This document shows, piece after piece, positions 7,350 through 9,529 of a stretch of 9,529 nucleotides of DNA. Source of the DNA: an uncultured bacterium (GTDB lineage Bacteria; Planctomycetota; UBA1135; GCA-002686595); NCBI GenBank assembly GCA_902826945.1, contig CADEGS010000175.1, positions 1-9,529 of the forward strand, in the 5' to 3' direction. A program made the position numbers and the translations under genes. The notes below the pieces were generated by a model. The model was given only the letters and a program-made list of their open reading frames with translations. It searched no databases and was not told where the DNA came from. Positions within the stretch are counted from its first letter, which is position 1. Every line of letters starts with the position of its first letter.

Positions 7350-9515
7350 ATGCCCCCCGAGCCGATCACGAGCTCCCGCCCGGCGGTTCCGCGCGGAGCG
7401 TGGCTCGCGTTCCTGGCGCTGTCGCTCCTGTACTCGGCGCTGGCCGTGGCGGAGATGGCCAGCCTCGAGGCGACGGCCGACGAGCCCACCTACTTCAACA
7501 GCGGCCGCATCCTGCTCGTCGAGGGCTGGCAGCAGCCGATCGTGCGCCTGCACGGGCCGATCCCGTTCTTCCTGAACCAGCTCATGGTCCGGGACTTCCC
7601 TGTCACGGGCTACCGCGTGAAGGACGGGGACGCGGCCTTGCTCCTGCGCGGGCGCCTCGGGCTCCTGCCCTTCGCCTGGCTGGCGCTCGCGCTCGTCTTC
7701 GTGTGGAGCGCGCGCGTCTTCGGCTGGCGCAGCGGCCTCCTGTGCGCGGCGCTGTTCGCGCTCAACCCGCTGATGATCGGGTACGGCGGGCTCCTGGCGG
7801 TGGACATGGTGCACGCCGGGGCCGTGCTCCTGTGCCTGTACGCGACCTGGCGCTACGCGCTCGCGCCGGGGCCGCTCGGGCTGCTCGCCGTCGGCGCCAG
7901 CCTGGGGCTGGCGCTCGGCACGAAGTACCTCGCGCTCCTGATCGTCCCCTGCGTGGGGCTCGCGGTCGTCCTGGCCACGGCCGCGCCGGCGCGGCGCGCG
8001 CGCGGCGCCGAGCGCGCGCGGATCCTGCTGCGCGCCGCCGCCGGCGGTCTCGCCGTCGGGGCGCTGGCGCTCGTCGTGCTGCACGCGTGCTACGGCTTCT
8101 CGGTCGGCTTCGCGCCCGGCGACCCGGCCGCCTACGCCAGCCGGAGCGTGCAGAGGCTCGTGCGCTTGCCCGTCGTCGGGCACGTCCTGGCGCTCTTCCC
8201 GGAGCCCTACCTGTGGGGCGTCGACTACCAGTCGTCGGTGGGCGAGCGACCGGACTGGAGGTCCTACGCCGACGGGCGCTTCGGCCACGGCCTCAAGACC
8301 TACTACCTGCGCGCGTTCCTGTGGAAGACGCCCGAGAGCGTGCTCCTGCTCGTGGCCTGGGTCTGCCTGCGGCGCGGGCCCGCCTGGCTGCGCGGGCGCG
8401 CGACGCGCGAGGAGCGCGCGACGGTCTGGCTGCTCGTGCCGACGATGCTCGTCGTCGGCGGCTACCTGAGCCTGGCCAAGCTGCAGATCGGCATCCGCTA
8501 CGTCCTGCCGCTCTACCCGATGCTGTTCGTGCTGCTCGGCGCGGCGGGGCTGCTGCCGGAGCTGCGGCGCGCGCGCTCGCTGGCCGCGCTGGGCGTGCTC
8601 GTCGTCGGCTACCAGGCGGTCGAGGTCGCGCGCGACTGGCCCAACCTGATCGCGTACTTCAACCGCGCCGCGGGCGGGCAGGCGCACGCCTACCGGCACT
8701 TCATCGACTCGAACGCGGACTGGGCGCAGCTCGGGCGCACCGGCATCGACGAGCTGCGCGCGAGCGAGCCCGACACGCTGGAGGTCCTGCCGCGCAACAG
8801 CGGCCCGCGCTTCGGGCGGCTGGCGGTGAAGTGCCCCGACCTCGTGCGCCCCGATCCCGAGGATCCGTCACGCTCCCGTCACTGGCTCGACCCGATCCCC
8901 TTCGAGCGCCACCTGGGCGCCGCGTGGTGGGTGTTCGACGTCACGCCCGCGGCGTTCGAGGCGGCGATCGCGCGCACCGGCGACGAGCGCGTGCGCGCCG
9001 ACTTCGCGCTGGCGCTCCTGGGGGCGGGCGAGCGCGAGCGCGCGCTGGCGCAGGTGGAGCGGCTGTCGCCGGAGCGGGCGCAGCCGCTGCGCGATCTGGT
9101 GCAGCGGCTCGAGCGCGCCGCCCAGGAGGGCGCCACGGCGGGGGACTTCGACCGCCTGGCGCAGGCGTGGGCGGCCTTCGACCGCTACGACCTGGTGGAG
9201 GGGTTGCTGCGCGCGCACCCGCGGCCGGACGACAGCCCGTGGCGCCTGGCCCTGGCGCGCTCGATCGCCATGCAGCACCGCCCGCTCGAGGCGATCGACG
9301 TGCTGATGCCCCACCGCGGCGAGGACGCCGCGTCGGACATGCTGGCCGTCGCGCTCCTGTTCGACGCGCGGCGCTTCGACGAGGCCGCGGACATCCTCGA
9401 GCGGCGCCTGGAGGGAGCCGCGCCGGAGCAGGCGACGCTCCTGCAGGAGCAGCTCGACGTCGTGCGCGCCGAGCAGCGGCAGCACGAGCGCTTCTTCCGG
9501 CTCGACGGGCGCTGA
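7350..9515 (+). CDS. GT-C family membrane glycosyltransferase with C-terminal TPR-like region
   Basis: The product has 721 residues. Membrane helix 1 (about 17-36) leads into EATADEPTYFNSGR, where D44-E45 sit at the catalytic acidic position of PMT/ArnT-like GT-C enzymes. About ten hydrophobic spans follow, to about residue 430. Next comes AYRHFIDSNADWAQLGR (D453-S-N-x-D457-W458), a motif I associate with GT39-like proteins of Planctomycetes and Acidobacteria, starting the soluble extracytoplasmic part. From about residue 545 the protein becomes paired amphipathic helices (ADFALALLGAGERERALAQ, then further Ala/Leu pairs to about 700) resembling tetratricopeptide repeats, which usually bind proteins. 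Sugar donor and acceptor are unknown. I chose ATG 7350 because hydrophobic sequence begins right after it; the frame is open far upstream, but that part is Arg-rich shadow sequence. The ribosome binding site is weak (GGGCGGG at 7334-7340). Divergent from the other GT-C gene, which suggests a shared process. Confidence 0.82.
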   Translation: MPPEPITSSRPAVPRGAWLAFLALSLLYSALAVAEMASLEATADEPTYFNSGRILLVEGWQQPIVRLHGPIPFFLNQLMVRDFPVTGYRVKDGDAALLLRGRLGLLPFAWLALALVFVWSARVFGWRSGLLCAALFALNPLMIGYGGLLAVDMVHAGAVLLCLYATWRYALAPGPLGLLAVGASLGLALGTKYLALLIVPCVGLAVVLATAAPARRARGAERARILLRAAAGGLAVGALALVVLHACYGFSVGFAPGDPAAYASRSVQRLVRLPVVGHVLALFPEPYLWGVDYQSSVGERPDWRSYADGRFGHGLKTYYLRAFLWKTPESVLLLVAWVCLRRGPAWLRGRATREERATVWLLVPTMLVVGGYLSLAKLQIGIRYVLPLYPMLFVLLGAAGLLPELRRARSLAALGVLVVGYQAVEVARDWPNLIAYFNRAAGGQAHAYRHFIDSNADWAQLGRTGIDELRASEPDTLEVLPRNSGPRFGRLAVKCPDLVRPDPEDPSRSRHWLDPIPFERHLGAAWWVFDVTPAAFEAAIARTGDERVRADFALALLGAGERERALAQVERLSPERAQPLRDLVQRLERAAQEGATAGDFDRLAQAWAAFDRYDLVEGLLRAHPRPDDSPWRLALARSIAMQHRPLEAIDVLMPHRGEDAASDMLAVALLFDARRFDEAADILERRLEGAAPEQATLLQEQLDVVRAEQRQHERFFRLDGR

Positions 9516-9529
9516 TCGCTCGCGGTCGC

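Noticed and set aside
7249..7575. Small ORF from ATG 7249 after a G-rich run
   Set aside because: It runs into the glycosyltransferase gene in another frame and has an Arg/Pro-rich product; kept only as a possible leader in the findings.
7179..8699. 506-codon minus-strand frame opposite the second glycosyltransferase
   Set aside because: Low-complexity Gln/Arg/Glu shadow of a well-supported membrane protein.

Overview
The window comes from a very GC-rich bacterial genome. The best fit is Planctomycetota or a similar high-GC, gene-family-rich lineage. The reasons are an ECF-type sigma factor fused in one frame to a membrane segment and a long run of carboxypeptidase-regulatory-like beta domains, a lipoprotein-type formylglycine-generating enzyme (FGE), and ArnT/PMT-like membrane glycosyltransferases, one ending in TPR-like helices. 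No rRNA or other taxonomic marker is present, so the assignment is inference.

Layout. Positions 1 to about 1280 differ in base composition from the rest: hand counts of single 60-base lines give about 57-58% GC in the first gene, 60-72% in the second, and 70-82% beyond. This stretch holds the 3' part of an Orc/Cdc6-like AAA+ ATPase (to 698), a 62-base attC-like folded element (693-754) that contains the ATPase stop codon, and an unrecognised small gene (757-1161). It looks like acquired DNA, possibly integron-cassette material. No integrase gene and no convincing second attC were found in the window.

From 1291 the resident high-GC genome begins: an FGE-family lipoprotein on the minus strand (1291-2349); a 122-base divergent promoter region; the 995-residue sigma/membrane/beta-domain fusion on the plus strand (2472-5459); a membrane glycosyltransferase on the minus strand (5475-7145, ending 15 bases from the fusion gene); a 204-base divergent spacer; and a second membrane glycosyltransferase with a TPR-like tail on the plus strand (7350-9515).

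How they may work together (inference). The fusion protein joins a cytoplasmic promoter-recognition module to an exported multi-domain region, so it could be a one-protein envelope sensor with no separate anti-sigma factor. It is divergent from the FGE across a short shared region with overlapping -10-like hexamers, so the two may be co-regulated. The FGE would mature sulfatases encoded elsewhere. The two GT-C enzymes would glycosylate lipids or proteins on the outer face of the membrane. The most unusual object is the fusion gene, which also carries a strong internal Shine-Dalgarno/GTG exactly at a typical signal-peptide start, so one frame could encode both a tethered sigma factor and a separate exported protein.
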